NCBI GenBank assembly: GCA_963761985.1
Contig: CAVXIT010000004.1
Span: 105,294 to 169,293 of the forward strand
Length of the DNA: 64,000 nucleotides
DNA from: JACCTH01 sp963761985
GTDB lineage: Bacteria > Actinomycetota > Acidimicrobiia > Spongiisociales > ZC4RG35
Reading direction: 5' to 3'
The position numbers and the translations under genes were made by a program. Shown piece by piece: positions 52,476 through 61,505 of the stretch. The notes beneath the pieces were generated by a model, which worked only from the letters and a program-made list of their open reading frames with translations, made no database searches and had not been told where the DNA came from. Within the stretch, counting starts at the first letter, position 1; each line of letters opens with the position of its first letter.

Positions 52476-53588
52476 GTGGTGAATCTGGCGCATCCCTTAC
52501 ATAAAGTGCGCTTGGTGGATACGCATGCCGAGTCGGGCCGCACGTCGCCGCAGGTGGTCTACGGCTTCGGCCCGAGCTGGCTCGACCGCGTCGACCAGTG
52601 GGTAGGTCGTCTACCGGTCCCAGCCTGGGCGTTCTGGGTGACTCTGTGGCTGGTGTTGCTCCTATTAGGCGAAGCCGCCAAATGGCGTGATGGAAGTCTC
52701 CCGCTCGGCACTGTCCATCCGTTTCACGCGGTATTCAACGCCGTCACCGTCTTCATGCTCGCCGTGTGCGCAATCCTGGACAAGGTGGCTCGGCGCACGC
52801 TCGAACGGACGCGGCCCGCATTGGAGATTACCGACGCGGAATACGAACGCTGGGATTACTCGTTGACGGTGACGCCCGCGGGGCCGATGGTCGTGGCGAA
52901 CATCATCGGATTACTTGCGATCGGCGCAGGTATTGCTGCCTTCACGGACCCCGCGGCGTTCGAACAGATGATGTTCGACCCCAGGTCCGTTGCCGATCTG
53001 GTCGCGGTTGGAGCCAACGGCATAGCCCTGAGCGCGTTCCTCTACCACACCATTCACCAGCTCCGCGGCGTTCGCGCGGTGATCGCCTTGCACCTCAAGG
53101 TCGATCTGAACCAGATAGGGCCGCTTCGTGCGTTCTCGGTGTTGACCGCTCTCACCGCGGCGGCCCTGATCGTCGCGAACTACACGATGCTGGGAGCACT
53201 CGTCGCTACTTCCCCCCTCGTCGCGTTCAGCCCGCTGCCGCTGGCCATCACCGTCACCAACTCGCTCACGGCGCTCATGGTCTTCTTCTGGCCGCTTCGC
53301 GATCTCAGCGCGCGGATGCGTGCCGAGAAGCAAAGGATCTTGAGGGAGAACACCGAGGAGCTGCGGGCCAGCTTCGCCGAGCGGCGTCGCCTGACCGACG
53401 TCGGTCAGCTCGAGCGGGTCGCCGCGTTGAAAGATGCCGTGGATGTTCTCGTCATCGAGCGGGGCCTGGCGGAGAAGCTGCCCGTGCTCCCCTGGCAGCC
53501 CTCGATCGGGAGAGGAGTGTTGACGACGCTCGTGCTGCCGATCCTTCTGATGATCTTCCAGCGCATTTTCGAAGGAGCCTTCGGCTGA
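52476..53588 (+). CDS. Hypothetical multi-pass membrane protein
   Basis: About 370 residues. Six or so predicted helices: PAWAFWVTLWLVLLLLG, FHAVFNAVTVFMLAVCAIL, MVVANIIGLLAIGAGIAAF, ALTAAALIVANYTMLGALVA, ITVTNSLTALMVFFWPL, then a cytoplasmic coiled-coil (RMRAEKQRILRENTEEL to the KDAVDVLVIERG region) and a C-terminal helix VLTTLVLPILLMIF. No named family recognised. The start is uncertain: GTG 52476 or 52479, since the frame further up overlaps the divergent glycosylase gene. Confidence 0.65.
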   Translation: MVNLAHPLHKVRLVDTHAESGRTSPQVVYGFGPSWLDRVDQWVGRLPVPAWAFWVTLWLVLLLLGEAAKWRDGSLPLGTVHPFHAVFNAVTVFMLAVCAILDKVARRTLERTRPALEITDAEYERWDYSLTVTPAGPMVVANIIGLLAIGAGIAAFTDPAAFEQMMFDPRSVADLVAVGANGIALSAFLYHTIHQLRGVRAVIALHLKVDLNQIGPLRAFSVLTALTAAALIVANYTMLGALVATSPLVAFSPLPLAITVTNSLTALMVFFWPLRDLSARMRAEKQRILRENTEELRASFAERRRLTDVGQLERVAALKDAVDVLVIERGLAEKLPVLPWQPSIGRGVLTTLVLPILLMIFQRIFEGAFG

Positions 53589-53603
53589 CGCCTGCGGCGC
53601 GAG

Positions 53604-54425
53604 TCAATCGAGAAAGTCGAGAATCAACGGGCCGGCGGAGTCCGGTTGGCGGGTCGACTGATGGTCGCCGCCGGCGAGCAATTCCAGAGTGACCTTGTGA
53701 CCAGAAGAGGCGAGAGCATTGGCGAAGAGTTCGGACGAGCTGACCGGGACCAACTGGTCCTCCTCGCCGTGGAGGAGGAGTACCGAGACTTCGGGATTGT
53801 CGTCCAGGTAGCTGTAGGGGCTGCCCGCTTTCCAGGGAGCGGGGTCATTCTCGAACCGCGTGTGAAAGAACGTGGCGAGGAGTTGGGTGTAAAGCGTCGG
53901 GTCGTAAACCCCGGAAAGCCCCACAAAACGCTCCACCGACGCCTCATTCGCACAATCACCTCCGAAGACTCCACCGGCCAGCGCAACTACCGAACTGAGA
54001 TGGGCGCCGGCGGAGTGACCGACGACGGTGATCTCATCCGGCCGCGTGGTGTACTCGCCGGCCTGAGCCCGTGCATCGCGAATCGCGCAGGCAATGTCGT
54101 CAAAACTCTCGGGATAACCGCCGGTACTTGTCCGATAGGTCGAGTTGAAAACCACCACACCGTTGTCGGCCAAATACTCGGCGAGCGGAGCGGTGGAGAT
54201 CGGCGAGCCCCCAAACCACCCCCCGCCGTGAAACATCACCACCACGGGATACGCGCCTATTGACTCTGGTGCGAAGATCGCCACTGCCGGTGCGGCGGCC
54301 GTGGCCGTAGTTGAAGCATGGATTGCTGGCTCGGTCTCCGTCGGAGCAACAAGTGAAGTCGTCGATGGGTCTGCAGGTTGCGAACAACCCACCACCAATA
54401 CCGCGACCAGGAGCAGTCGTTTCAC
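53604..54425 (-). CDS. Alpha/beta-hydrolase lipoprotein (carboxylesterase-like)
   Basis: 273 residues from GTG 54425. The N-terminus KRLLLVAVLVVGC is a lipoprotein signal with lipobox VVGC, followed by a Thr-rich linker. The hydrolase part shows the oxyanion motif MFHGGGWFGG, nucleophile elbow TVVGHSAGAHLSS (Ser), and LLLHGEEDQLVP plus GGDHQSTR for acid and His. This HGGG layout is that of the hormone-sensitive-lipase/carboxylesterase group. In the sequence as given the frame is continuous with the preceding phosphogluconolactonase, but an internal lipobox argues that it is a separate protein. Confidence 0.78.
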   Translation of the reverse strand: MKRLLLVAVLVVGCSQPADPSTTSLVAPTETEPAIHASTTATAAAPAVAIFAPESIGAYPVVVMFHGGGWFGGSPISTAPLAEYLADNGVVVFNSTYRTSTGGYPESFDDIACAIRDARAQAGEYTTRPDEITVVGHSAGAHLSSVVALAGGVFGGDCANEASVERFVGLSGVYDPTLYTQLLATFFHTRFENDPAPWKAGSPYSYLDDNPEVSVLLLHGEEDQLVPVSSSELFANALASSGHKVTLELLAGGDHQSTRQPDSAGPLILDFLD

Positions 54426-55109
54426 GGGAGACCGGACCGCGGCGGCCTTGTCGATCAGAAACGTGGTCGGGGCGGGGCCATTCGCGACTCGGGTCGTCGG
54501 GAGATCGTCGCCATTGGCAACTCGAGCCAGCATGGCCGCTTTTGACGCTCCCGAAATCAGAAACACCAGACGAGTGGCTCGGTGGAGAAACGGAATCGTG
54601 GCCGTGAGACGCCAGGTTTTGAGCTGCGGCACCTCGTTGCCTACGAACCAGCGTCCCTCGGCAGTGAGGGCGGCGGTGTCGGGGAAAAGCGAAGCAGTAT
54701 GCCCATCGTCACCCATTCCAAGCAACACCAGGTCGGGGGAGCGGTCGCGGGGGTGGAGCGATCGCAGCTCCGCCTCGTAGTGCGCGGCCGACTCGTCGGG
54801 CTCGAGCCAGGGCGCAAAGCGCGGGCGCAAGAATCGCGATCGCACCGCGGCAATGAGGTTGGCATAAGCCATCTTGCCGTTCGACTCCGAGTTATCCCAC
54901 GGCACCCACCGTTCGTCCGAAAGCCAAAAGTCGACTCGTTCCCAATCGAGCTCATGCTTTCGTAGCTCCCGATAAACGGCTGCCGGAGTCGAGCCACCGG
55001 CCAGCCCCACTGAGACTCTGGGCCCTGGCGCGGCGTTTATCTGTTCGGCGAGAAATTCCGCTCCACCCCGTGCCAGCCCATCGGCATCCTCAAAGGTGAT
55101 GGTGGGCAT
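54426..55109 (-). CDS. pgl: 6-Phosphogluconolactonase, apparently fused to the next gene
   Basis: Hydrolyses 6-phosphogluconolactone, the product of zwf. 228 residues: VSVGLAGGSTPAAVYREL, FWLSDERWVPWDNSESNGKM and LVLLGMGDDGHTASLFP are the DevB/Pgl motifs. The frame has no stop and runs into the lipoprotein esterase. If one base were lost just before the end, the tail would read RSGLP and stop at a TGA overlapping the GTG at 54425, a normal coupled junction. The upstream coiled-coil gene ends one base inside its ATG. Confidence 0.85.
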
Positions 55110-55855
55110 CAGGCCTCGATCTCGGGCACAACCTGCTGGAGATGCTCCTCGATCTCTTCGAGCCCCTCGGCATAAGCATTGAGCTCGGCTCGCAGCTGGC
55201 GAACCTCGTCGATCGTTTGGTCGGGATCGCTCGTCGTCAACGCCAACGAATGTGCCTTTACGGCCAGGGTGTCGATTCCTGTCGTGGTGGCGATGATGCG
55301 AGAAAGAACTTCCTCTCGCCGGCTCTGGATGTTGCCCACCTCTTGCGCCTGGGCCTCGACCTCTTCGCGCACTGGCCCCGCCGGGAGATTGCGCAGACGA
55401 TCGAGCAGTTGGCGTTGATCGACAGAGGTGAGGAAACGGTCGGCGCGTTGGAGCCAGAGCACCGAGTCGTAGATCTTGCGCAAGGTTTCGGTGACCCGCG
55501 CGATCAGTCCTTCATTTTCGCCCCCCTGCCATTCGTTGATCGCGCTCTCGAGTCGATCGCGCGCCTCCAAACCCTGGATCATCAGAGGACGATGGGCCGA
55601 ATCCAGCTTGGTCAGATCGCGGTCGAACTCGGGGGCCACCATCGCCGCCTGCAGCTTGGGATCACGGAGATGGAGCAGGGCCGAGACCACAAACCCGACG
55701 GCGGCGGCACCGGCGACGAATGGCGTCGCGATTCCGAGTGCCAACCCACCGCCCACGAGCCCTGCCGCGGCTACGACTCCGGTGGGCGTGAACATGGCGC
55801 GCAGAAGTTTCTGCCCCTTGCGGGTGACCGGGTTATACCTGAAAACCGAACCCAT
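55109..55855 (-). CDS. Membrane-anchored coiled-coil protein of unknown function
   Basis: 248 residues. Two adjacent hydrophobic stretches near the N-terminus (GVVAAAGLVGGGLALGIA and FVAGAAAVGFVVSALLHL) are followed by ~180 residues of charged helix likely to form coiled coils (QLLDRLRNLPAGPVREEVEA, VRQLRAELNAYAEGLEEIEE). The layout is reminiscent of XpaC-type partners of TelA toxic-anion-resistance proteins, but this is only a resemblance. It sits 8 bases after the solute-binding/VWA gene and one base into pgl. Confidence 0.65.
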   Translation of the reverse strand: MGSVFRYNPVTRKGQKLLRAMFTPTGVVAAAGLVGGGLALGIATPFVAGAAAVGFVVSALLHLRDPKLQAAMVAPEFDRDLTKLDSAHRPLMIQGLEARDRLESAINEWQGGENEGLIARVTETLRKIYDSVLWLQRADRFLTSVDQRQLLDRLRNLPAGPVREEVEAQAQEVGNIQSRREEVLSRIIATTTGIDTLAVKAHSLALTTSDPDQTIDEVRQLRAELNAYAEGLEEIEEHLQQVVPEIEA

Positions 55856-55863
55856 GCCAGAAC

Positions 55864-57654
55864 TCAGAAGTTCGAGATGACTTGCTGGAAGACCTGTTCG
55901 ATCGTCAGCGGGTTGGTCGCCTGATAGAGCCGTGCACGGGAAGCTGTCGCGATCGCTCCGAGCTCATCGACGTCGGCGTCCTCGCCGTAGGCCACCGGGA
56001 AGACCCGCACCACATCGCGCTCATTCGAGGAGAGAAAAGTGACAAGAGGATCGAGCTCGCACCCGGGCGGGTCGTCGTCGCACATGCCGTCGGTGAGGAG
56101 GAGGACGGCGTTGATCTTGGTCGTGTCGAATCCCTCCCGCACGGCCTCGACGGCTGCCCTGGTCGAGTCATAGAGCCCGGTGCCTCCGTCGGCGATCAGC
56201 CCGCTGACGGTGTCCTCGAACTCCTGCCGAATATCGCCGAGAGGAGCGGGCGGAATCAGCTCTTGATAGTCGTTGTCACCGTCGAGGTTGGTGGAGAAGA
56301 TCCAGAGGCCGATCTCGTCTTCGGGCTTGAAACTGTCGAGACCGGAAAGGACAGCCTGCTTGGCGAGGTCCAACTTTGTGTCACCGGTGCTGGTGAGATC
56401 GGCCATCGAACCGGAGACGTCGAGCAGCATGATGATGCGAGCGGTCTTGCGGTTCTCTTCCCAGCTATCGAGCAGTGCGGTCAGCACTTCCGGTTCGGGA
56501 ACGGCGAGTTCGACATCTGGTTTGCTTGCATTGAGCCCGTTGTCGGAGTTGATCGGATCGCCGACCGGCACGGCGGGATTTCCGGGCCGGAAGCCGAACT
56601 CGAGCACTCGCTGTTGGTTTTCGGGGGCGATGACGAAATCGCGGAAAGCGGCCGCGGCCTGACGGGCGGCGTCGGTGACCCAGGGAGCGTCGAGGATGTA
56701 GGCCGGATTGTCGGAATAGAGCGTTCCCTCCGACGGGTAGACCGCGACTAGAGGAACTCGCGGAACGGGACCGGGCGTACCGGTGTCGGCAGGGTCGCCG
56801 CGGTTGTAGGCGATGATCGAGACCTCTTCGACCGCTACGGCCGAGGCATAGGTGAGTCCCCGGCCCTCCTGATCGGCGCGGTACATGTTGTCGAGGAAGG
56901 TCAGGGTCGTATCGCCGTAGTGGACCGTTGCGGCTTCGACCCCGCGGACGAACTCGAGCACATCGGGATCGGAGAGATCATCAATCGAGAGCCCAGCGGT
57001 CTTCCCGGTGGCGGCGTAGTAGGTCGCGGCCGTGGCCGAGAGACCCGACGTAGAGAAGTTGGGGTTGGTTTTGCCTAGCCGGAAGTCGCCCCATTCAGGA
57101 TGTCCGAACGCCCCCCAGCCCTCGGGGTCCTGGGCCAAAGCGAGAATGTCCGCCCAGCCGATCTCGGCTTCGGGCCAGCCCAACGCTTCTGCCATGGGCC
57201 GCGGCATACCCAGGACCAGGGGAGTGATCATGACCCGTTCAAAGTCGTTGGCGATCGGAGCTTCGCCCCGCGCGGCGAGACGCTCGTTGACGATCGCCCC
57301 CCAGGTCGAAGCGGCCGGTGACCAAAGCACTGGAGCCGGTCCGGCCGAACCATCGTCAGGCCACCCCTCCGACAGCATCCGCGCCCCGGCTCCGGATGAG
57401 ACGCGGTAGACCGTTACAGCAACACATTCCCCGGCAAATTCGTCGCCGCGCCCGTTAAACGTTTCCGCCAGACCCGTGAACAGGGTGAACTTCTCGGGGG
57501 ACGTGGCGATCGGCACCTCGACGCAGCCGCTGGGAACGTTGGTGACGCTGGGATCGACCGGATCGTCCGCATCAGCGTTACAGGAGGCGAGCAAAACGCC
57601 AACTAGAAGAGTGGCGACGCCGGCAAGGGCAAGACGAGCACGGATCATTTTCAA
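55864..57654 (-). CDS. Lipoprotein with solute-binding domain and VWA domain
   Basis: 596 residues. Signal peptide with lipobox LLASC (Cys25). Residues ~45-390 resemble family-1/11 periplasmic solute-binding proteins, with VLWSPAASTWGAIVNERLAA, WADILALAQDPEGWGAFGHP and an Ala/Pro-rich hinge. Residues ~405-596 are a von Willebrand A domain with an intact MIDAS motif DVSGSM and later TGLYDST and LLLTDGMCDDD. The combination suggests an external receptor whose metal-dependent adhesion domain contacts another protein. Overlaps the upstream solute-binding-like gene by four bases. Confidence 0.85.
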   Translation of the reverse strand: MKMIRARLALAGVATLLVGVLLASCNADADDPVDPSVTNVPSGCVEVPIATSPEKFTLFTGLAETFNGRGDEFAGECVAVTVYRVSSGAGARMLSEGWPDDGSAGPAPVLWSPAASTWGAIVNERLAARGEAPIANDFERVMITPLVLGMPRPMAEALGWPEAEIGWADILALAQDPEGWGAFGHPEWGDFRLGKTNPNFSTSGLSATAATYYAATGKTAGLSIDDLSDPDVLEFVRGVEAATVHYGDTTLTFLDNMYRADQEGRGLTYASAVAVEEVSIIAYNRGDPADTGTPGPVPRVPLVAVYPSEGTLYSDNPAYILDAPWVTDAARQAAAAFRDFVIAPENQQRVLEFGFRPGNPAVPVGDPINSDNGLNASKPDVELAVPEPEVLTALLDSWEENRKTARIIMLLDVSGSMADLTSTGDTKLDLAKQAVLSGLDSFKPEDEIGLWIFSTNLDGDNDYQELIPPAPLGDIRQEFEDTVSGLIADGGTGLYDSTRAAVEAVREGFDTTKINAVLLLTDGMCDDDPPGCELDPLVTFLSSNERDVVRVFPVAYGEDADVDELGAIATASRARLYQATNPLTIEQVFQQVISNF

Positions 57655-58580
57655 CTTCCTATCAGGGAGTCCCAGCTTGCAATTAGGGGCGCCTTCTCAG
57701 CCTCGGTGATCCCCGCAGCTTCCGCCCCGGGAGTTCCTAAATCCTCCATGAGGTTCTGGGGCTCGCCGGTGAGCGGTCGCAACCCCAGGCTACCGAGGAG
57801 GGCCTGATAATCAGGCGTGGCGAGGCTTTCGATGAAGTTCTGGGCAGCGCGGCCGCTGCCCAGCGCGGCCACTGGTAGGTAAGGAGTCGGATCGGGGTAG
57901 TAGACCTGGATGCGGCCGGCACCACGACGGGGAGCGTTCTCGAGTTGAGAGGCGATCGCTACCTCGGAGCTCACAACGATGTCAGCCCGGGACGGAAAGA
58001 GGACCATCTCGGCCAGGACGGCGCCATCGGTCGTTTGCCGGAGAGGTACGAATTGGCCAAATCCGGTTGGGGGATTCTGCGCGGCGATGAGCTTCCACGC
58101 CTCCTGGTCGGCGATCCCGGTGTCGGGGTCAGCCAACCCGAGGCGGACTGCGCCCCAGTCAGGGGACCCGTCGATATCACCCCAAGGTGTCCCGGCCTGT
58201 TCGACCAGGCAGGCGGGGTCGACGACTCCGCAGATGTTTTCCAGAGTTCGGGCCTTCTCCGCCCAAACGCCGATCGCCATCGGGCTGCGGGCAAAAGCGG
58301 TTGCTTCCGGCGGAAGATCGGCAGCGAAACCGATCACCACTGTGTCCTCGGGAACCGGGTCGTTGATCGTGTAGGTGATACGCCGCAAGCCGTTGTTCCT
58401 CGCGAGCTCTTCGCAAACAAGGGTGAACGCCGGCGAACAGGCGAGACTCAGATCGGATTGAATCTCGGGATCGCTGGTAGAGGTCGGGTCCGAGGGATCA
58501 GGTCGGTTGAGGAACCATCCCACGGCGAGGACGATTCCGCCCAGAGCGACCGCCACCAGGCCGGCACGCCAGCCGCTCAC
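57651..58580 (-). CDS. Membrane-anchored solute-binding-like protein
   Basis: 309 residues. One N-terminal helix (LVAVALGGIVLAVGWFL) anchors the protein, with no lipobox Cys. The rest resembles the solute-binding part of the downstream gene without its VWA domain: MAIGVWAEKARTLENICGVV, PWGDIDGSPDWGAVRLGLAD and NFIESLATPDYQALLGSLGL. The two probably arose by duplication and act together. No ABC permease or ATPase is present, so classical transport is unlikely. Confidence 0.75.
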   Translation of the reverse strand: MSGWRAGLVAVALGGIVLAVGWFLNRPDPSDPTSTSDPEIQSDLSLACSPAFTLVCEELARNNGLRRITYTINDPVPEDTVVIGFAADLPPEATAFARSPMAIGVWAEKARTLENICGVVDPACLVEQAGTPWGDIDGSPDWGAVRLGLADPDTGIADQEAWKLIAAQNPPTGFGQFVPLRQTTDGAVLAEMVLFPSRADIVVSSEVAIASQLENAPRRGAGRIQVYYPDPTPYLPVAALGSGRAAQNFIESLATPDYQALLGSLGLRPLTGEPQNLMEDLGTPGAEAAGITEAEKAPLIASWDSLIGS

Positions 58581-58643
58581 TGCACCTGGCTCGGGCTGGG
58601 CCTCATTACGAAGATGGTAGGGGAGGCCGTGTGATGAGCGTTT

Positions 58644-59549
58644 TCAGCTAATCAACACGACCGCGAGATAGGAGACACCGGCGACCACTAGCCATGTAAG
58701 CAAGCCGAGCTGGAGCGGTCGGCCGCCGAGACGGCGGAGACGGCCGATATCGACGCCGGCTCCGACTCCGACGAGCGCGATGACAAAGAGCCAGCCCTCG
58801 AGAGCACGCACCGACTCGACCACGTTTTCTTCGAGCCAACCTGTCGATCGCAACGCCACCATCGCCAGGAATCCGACCACGAACCAGGGAAGAAGGGGAG
58901 GGCGCTTCGTCGCGAAGTCTGAGAGGTTGCGGCGACGGCGCGAGATGGTCACGGCCAAGATCAGGGGCGCCAGCAGGGCAACCCGGCTGAGCTTGGTCAC
59001 GATGGCAGCTTCGGTGGCAGCATCGGTTGAGGTTGAGGCCGTGGCGATGGTCTGCGCGACGTCATGCACGGCTCCTCCCACCCACGTTCCGAACTCGGTT
59101 GGTGCTAGTCCGAGCACACTGTTGAGTAGCGGCAGGACGATGATCGAAAGGCTCCCTGCCAGGGTGACGAGCCCGACGGCATAGGCCACCTCCTCCTCAT
59201 CGGCGTGAATAACTCCGTTCATCGCTGAAACCGCCGAGATGCCGCAGATCGCGTAACCGGTCCCGACGAGCAAGGCGAGATCGGGGTCCACGCCAAGCCG
59301 GCGGCCGAGCCAGCGCGCACCGAAAAAGGTGACGACGACAGTCGTAACGACAACCAGAAGACCTGTTGCGCCGATCGAAGTCAGGTCCGAAAGCGAGATG
59401 CGCAAACCGAGCAGGACCACTCCGGCGCGGAGGAGCCAGGTCGCGGCAAAGCGAAACGCCGGTCGGAGCCCGCTGTCACGAGGGAGGAGATTGCCGATGA
59501 TCATTCCGCCGACCACCGCCAGAAACAACGGCGAAGCAAAGGTCGGCAC
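58644..59549 (-). CDS. YeiH / UPF0324 family membrane protein (putative sulfate exporter)
   Basis: 301 residues, about ten helices. Diagnostic stretches are LLRAGVVLLGLRISLSDL, VGTGYAICGISAVSAMNGVI and GAVHDVAQTIATAS. The family is annotated as putative sulfate exporters; biochemical evidence is limited. Same strand as, and 63 bases upstream of, the solute-binding-like gene, so it may lead the 58.6-53.6 kb operon. Divergent from the hydrolase at 59597. Confidence 0.87.
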   Translation of the reverse strand: MPTFASPLFLAVVGGMIIGNLLPRDSGLRPAFRFAATWLLRAGVVLLGLRISLSDLTSIGATGLLVVVTTVVVTFFGARWLGRRLGVDPDLALLVGTGYAICGISAVSAMNGVIHADEEEVAYAVGLVTLAGSLSIIVLPLLNSVLGLAPTEFGTWVGGAVHDVAQTIATASTSTDAATEAAIVTKLSRVALLAPLILAVTISRRRRNLSDFATKRPPLLPWFVVGFLAMVALRSTGWLEENVVESVRALEGWLFVIALVGVGAGVDIGRLRRLGGRPLQLGLLTWLVVAGVSYLAVVLIS

Positions 59550-59596
59550 GGCGGGAGGCTATCGGCCCAAACAGGAGGAGTCGATACGTCGGCAAC

Positions 59597-60205
59597 GTGG
59601 TGGCGATCAAGTGGAGCGGGGGCAAAGTCACCGGCCAGGTGTCAGGCTCGGGCGATCGGGGCGTGCTCCTCGCGCACGGCGCTGGCACCGATAAAGACCA
59701 TCCGGTGATGGTCGCCACCCGCAAAGCCCTCGCTGCCGAAGGGTTGACGGTGATGAGCTTCAACTATCCCTATACCGAAGCCGGCAAGGCAAGCCCCGAC
59801 CCGCAGGAGAAGCTTCTCGATTGTCATCGGTCGGCGCTCGGCGTGTTGGCCAAACGGGTCTCGCAGGGAGTGGTGCTTGCTGGACGTTCGATGGGCGGGC
59901 GCATGGGGACCTACCTGGCTGCGGCCGATGAGCCGATCCTCGGGACTGTTTGTTACGCCTATCCCCTACACCCGCCGGGCAAGCCCGAAAAGCTACGAAT
60001 TGACCACCTCGGCGACATCAAGGTTCCGATGCTGTTCTTCCAGGGAAGTCGGGATGCATTGAGCAGAAGCGAACTTTTTGACCAGTACGTTCGCTCACTT
60101 CCCTTGGCCGCGGTGGTTGACATGGAAGTCGACCACTCGCTGGGCGGATTGAAGAACGTCCCGTTCCTGGCAGCCAAGACGGCGGAGTGGATCGGGGCTC
60201 TATAA
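59597..60205 (+). CDS. TEX30/KANL3-like alpha/beta hydrolase
   Basis: 202-residue compact hydrolase: GVLLAHGAGTDKDHPVM, then MSFNYPYTEAG, nucleophile elbow VLAGRSMGGRMGTYL (Ser), LFFQGSRDAL (Asp) and VDHSLGGLKN (His). This wording is typical of the TEX30-like family; substrate unknown. GTG 59597. 59 bases precede the L25 gene. Confidence 0.83.
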   Translation: MVAIKWSGGKVTGQVSGSGDRGVLLAHGAGTDKDHPVMVATRKALAAEGLTVMSFNYPYTEAGKASPDPQEKLLDCHRSALGVLAKRVSQGVVLAGRSMGGRMGTYLAAADEPILGTVCYAYPLHPPGKPEKLRIDHLGDIKVPMLFFQGSRDALSRSELFDQYVRSLPLAAVVDMEVDHSLGGLKNVPFLAAKTAEWIGAL

Positions 60206-60263
60206 TGCATCCCGGCCCAAGTTCGTTTCATTCGGGCCTCCCTTCTTTTAGGAGTTCTTCGAC

Positions 60264-60938
60264 ATGGCCCAGGTAACCCTCAAAGCTGGCACCGGCCGCG
60301 AAATCGGCAGCCGTTCGTCGCGCCGGCTCCGCCTTGAGGGACAGGTTCCGGCCGTGGTCTACGGGCTCGGTGAGACGCCAGAGCACGTTGCCGTCGACCA
60401 CCACGATCTCATGAAAGCCCTTCACACCGATTCCGGGGCGAACGTGGTTATCAATCTGGAAGTCGACGGCGGTTCGGGGGTGCCAACGTTGGTTCGCTCC
60501 ATCGACAAGCACCCGTTCAAGTCATTGATTCGCCATGTCGACTTCGTTCGGGTCGATTTGAGCGAAACAATCGAAGCCGAGGTTTCCCTCCACTTTGTCG
60601 GCACTCCCATCGGTGCCAGGGAGGGTGGAATTCTCATTCCGGCCAAGAACAGCATCCAGGTCGAAGCACTACCGACCGAAGTGCCGAACGCGATCGAAGT
60701 GGATGTGTCGGGCCTCGATATCGGAGATCATCTTCGCGTTGAAGACCTGGCTGCCATCGAGAACGTGACCTTTCTCGACGATCCTGAAGAGTTGCTTATC
60801 TCGGTGGCCTTGCCGGCCGTCGAGGTCGAGCCCGAGCCCGAAGTCGAGGAAGGCGCCGAGGGAGAGGGTGCCGCAGCTGGCGAGGGAGAGGCCGAGAGCG
60901 ACGGCCAGGCGACGGAGCGCGAGTCCGGCGAGGAGTAG
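60264..60938 (+). CDS. rplY: 50S ribosomal protein L25/Ctc (TL5 type)
   Basis: Binds 5S rRNA. 224 residues: an N-terminal L25 domain (LRLEGQVPAVVYGLGETPEH), a C-terminal Ctc domain (HVDFVRVDLSETIEAEVSLH, LPTEVPNAIEVDVSGLDIGD), and an acidic tail (EVEEGAEGEGAAAGEGEAES) common in actinobacteria. A TAGGAG site precedes the ATG. Immediately followed by pth, as in many genomes. Confidence 0.93.
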   Translation: MAQVTLKAGTGREIGSRSSRRLRLEGQVPAVVYGLGETPEHVAVDHHDLMKALHTDSGANVVINLEVDGGSGVPTLVRSIDKHPFKSLIRHVDFVRVDLSETIEAEVSLHFVGTPIGAREGGILIPAKNSIQVEALPTEVPNAIEVDVSGLDIGDHLRVEDLAAIENVTFLDDPEELLISVALPAVEVEPEPEVEEGAEGEGAAAGEGEAESDGQATERESGEE

Positions 60939-61505
60939 GTGCCCGTCATCTGTGGGCTCCGCAACCCCGGAGCTCAATATCAGGGGACCCGTCACAACGT
61001 CGGCTTCGAGGTGGTTGGAGCGCTCGCCCATCGCCACCAACAGAATCTGAAGCGAGGGCCGCTGCGCGTCCGAGCTGAAGTAGCGCGGGTGGCAGTCCCC
61101 GAGATGCTCCTGATGACCCCTCTCACGTTCATGAACGATTCGGGCCGGGCGGTGCGGGCAGTCCTTTCTTATTACAAGGTCGAGGCAAGCCAACTGCTCG
61201 TCGTTCATGACGACATCGATCTCGACTTTGGCCGGTTGCGGTTGCAGATCGGGGGCGGGAGCGGTGGCAACAACGGGATTCGCTCGATCGAGGCACACCT
61301 CGGCCATCGCGACTTTGCCCGCCTCAAGTTGGGGGTGGGCCGGCCACCGGGCAGCCGCCAGGCCGCCAATCACGTTCTTCGCTCGTTCAGCAAAAGCGAA
61401 CGCGAGGAAGTCGACTTGCTGGTCCAGGATGCCGCCGACGTGGTCGAGCGTTGGCTCACGAATCCTGCTCGTGCCCAGGAGTTGGCGGCCCATAGGAAAG
61501 CCTGA
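60939..61505 (+). CDS. pth: Peptidyl-tRNA hydrolase
   Basis: Releases peptides from stalled peptidyl-tRNA. 188 residues: ICGLRNPGAQYQGTRHNVGF (catalytic His), PLTFMNDSGRAV, VVHDDIDLDFGRLRLQIGGG (catalytic Asp) and GNNGIRSIEAHLGHRDFARL. The first box has Arg where the family has Gly (GLGNPG). GTG 60939 starts directly after the rplY stop. Confidence 0.92.
   Translation: MPVICGLRNPGAQYQGTRHNVGFEVVGALAHRHQQNLKRGPLRVRAEVARVAVPEMLLMTPLTFMNDSGRAVRAVLSYYKVEASQLLVVHDDIDLDFGRLRLQIGGGSGGNNGIRSIEAHLGHRDFARLKLGVGRPPGSRQAANHVLRSFSKSEREEVDLLVQDAADVVERWLTNPARAQELAAHRKA

Noticed and set aside
53604..55109. A true bifunctional Pgl-esterase enzyme
   Set aside because: An internal lipoprotein signal would not work in a cytoplasmic fusion, and an adjacent frame gives the normal overlapping stop/start.
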